In this document: positions 63,920-64,000 of the stretch, piece by piece | Layout: each line of letters begins with the position of its first letter | Position numbering within the stretch: the stretch's first letter is position 1 | From: Nesterenkonia salmonea | GTDB lineage: Bacteria; Actinomycetota; Actinomycetes; Actinomycetales; Micrococcaceae | NCBI RefSeq assembly: GCF_005771525.1 | Contig: NZ_VAVZ01000014.1 | Coordinates: 1 to 64,000, forward strand | Reading direction: 5' to 3' | Length of the DNA stretch: 64,000 nucleotides | Position numbers and translations under genes: made by a program | The notes under the pieces: model-generated | The model's database searches: none | Told to the model about the DNA's origin: nothing | What the model saw: the letters and a program-made list of their open reading frames with translations, nothing else

Positions 63920-64000
63920 CCGGCCCAGCGACGCCGCCGCCTTAACGCCTGTGGATAAACCGAGCGCCTCCCCCACCCACAGGGTCATCACCCCTAGGGG

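Overview
The window is a high-GC chromosomal segment of an actinobacterium, most likely of the Micrococcaceae and perhaps near Nesterenkonia. This is inferred from the paired guaB/guaB3, the small DUF3107 and DUF3117 genes, the DivIVA-domain protein, many GTG/TTG starts, a CIRCE-controlled groESL operon and many genes whose start codon lies 6-7 bases after a TAnnnT box (leaderless-type promoters). Secreted proteins are strongly acidic and there is an OpuC-like osmolyte transporter, which fits a salt-tolerant lifestyle. No tRNA, rRNA, insertion sequence, prophage or CRISPR array was seen.

Layout. 0-7 kb: acetyltransferase, NAD-dependent epimerase, a very large exported phosphatase-nuclease and a membrane-anchored two-repeat surface protein. 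7-9.7 kb: guaB3 and guaB. 9.7-12.5 kb: a gene-free stretch with a long perfect-looking hairpin, then an exported two-domain rhodanese and a YeeE/YedE sulfur transporter. 12.6-27.3 kb: a catabolic island with a FadR-type regulator, a DctPQM TRAP transporter, two short-chain dehydrogenases, two paralogous tandem PPC-domain (DUF296) proteins, a PucR-type regulator, a FAD/Fe-S 2-hydroxyacid dehydrogenase, an SCP-x-type thiolase and an acyl-CoA ligase. The substrate is unknown. 27.3-29.6 kb: groES-groEL with two CIRCE operators and a strong terminator.

29.6-41.9 kb: CPBP membrane protease, low-molecular-weight tyrosine phosphatase, acetyltransferase, OpuC-like ABC transporter, DEAD-box helicase with DUF3107, TetR regulator, PHP-domain phosphatase, aminopeptidase P, a GSP17M-type membrane protein and Mrp. 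42-46.4 kb: a TAXI-type TRAP system (lipoprotein, DUF1850, fused permease) and a TSUP exporter. 46.4-50.9 kb: tatB, a membrane-anchored unknown, O-methyltransferase, DUF3117, DivIVA-domain protein, a UppP-family protein whose catalytic Glu is replaced, and a sirtuin.

51-56.3 kb holds a compact signalling/export cassette: an unknown protein behind a palindrome-rich region, a response regulator and histidine kinase, a 62-aa secreted-type peptide ending in a C-x5-C loop, and a DrrAB-like ABC exporter. 56.3-64 kb returns to housekeeping genes: prolyl oligopeptidase, ppc, a YbaK-type deacylase and dnaG.

The two places most likely to hold undescribed biology are the PPC-domain catabolic island (12.6-27.3 kb) and the peptide/ABC/two-component cassette (51.1-56.3 kb).
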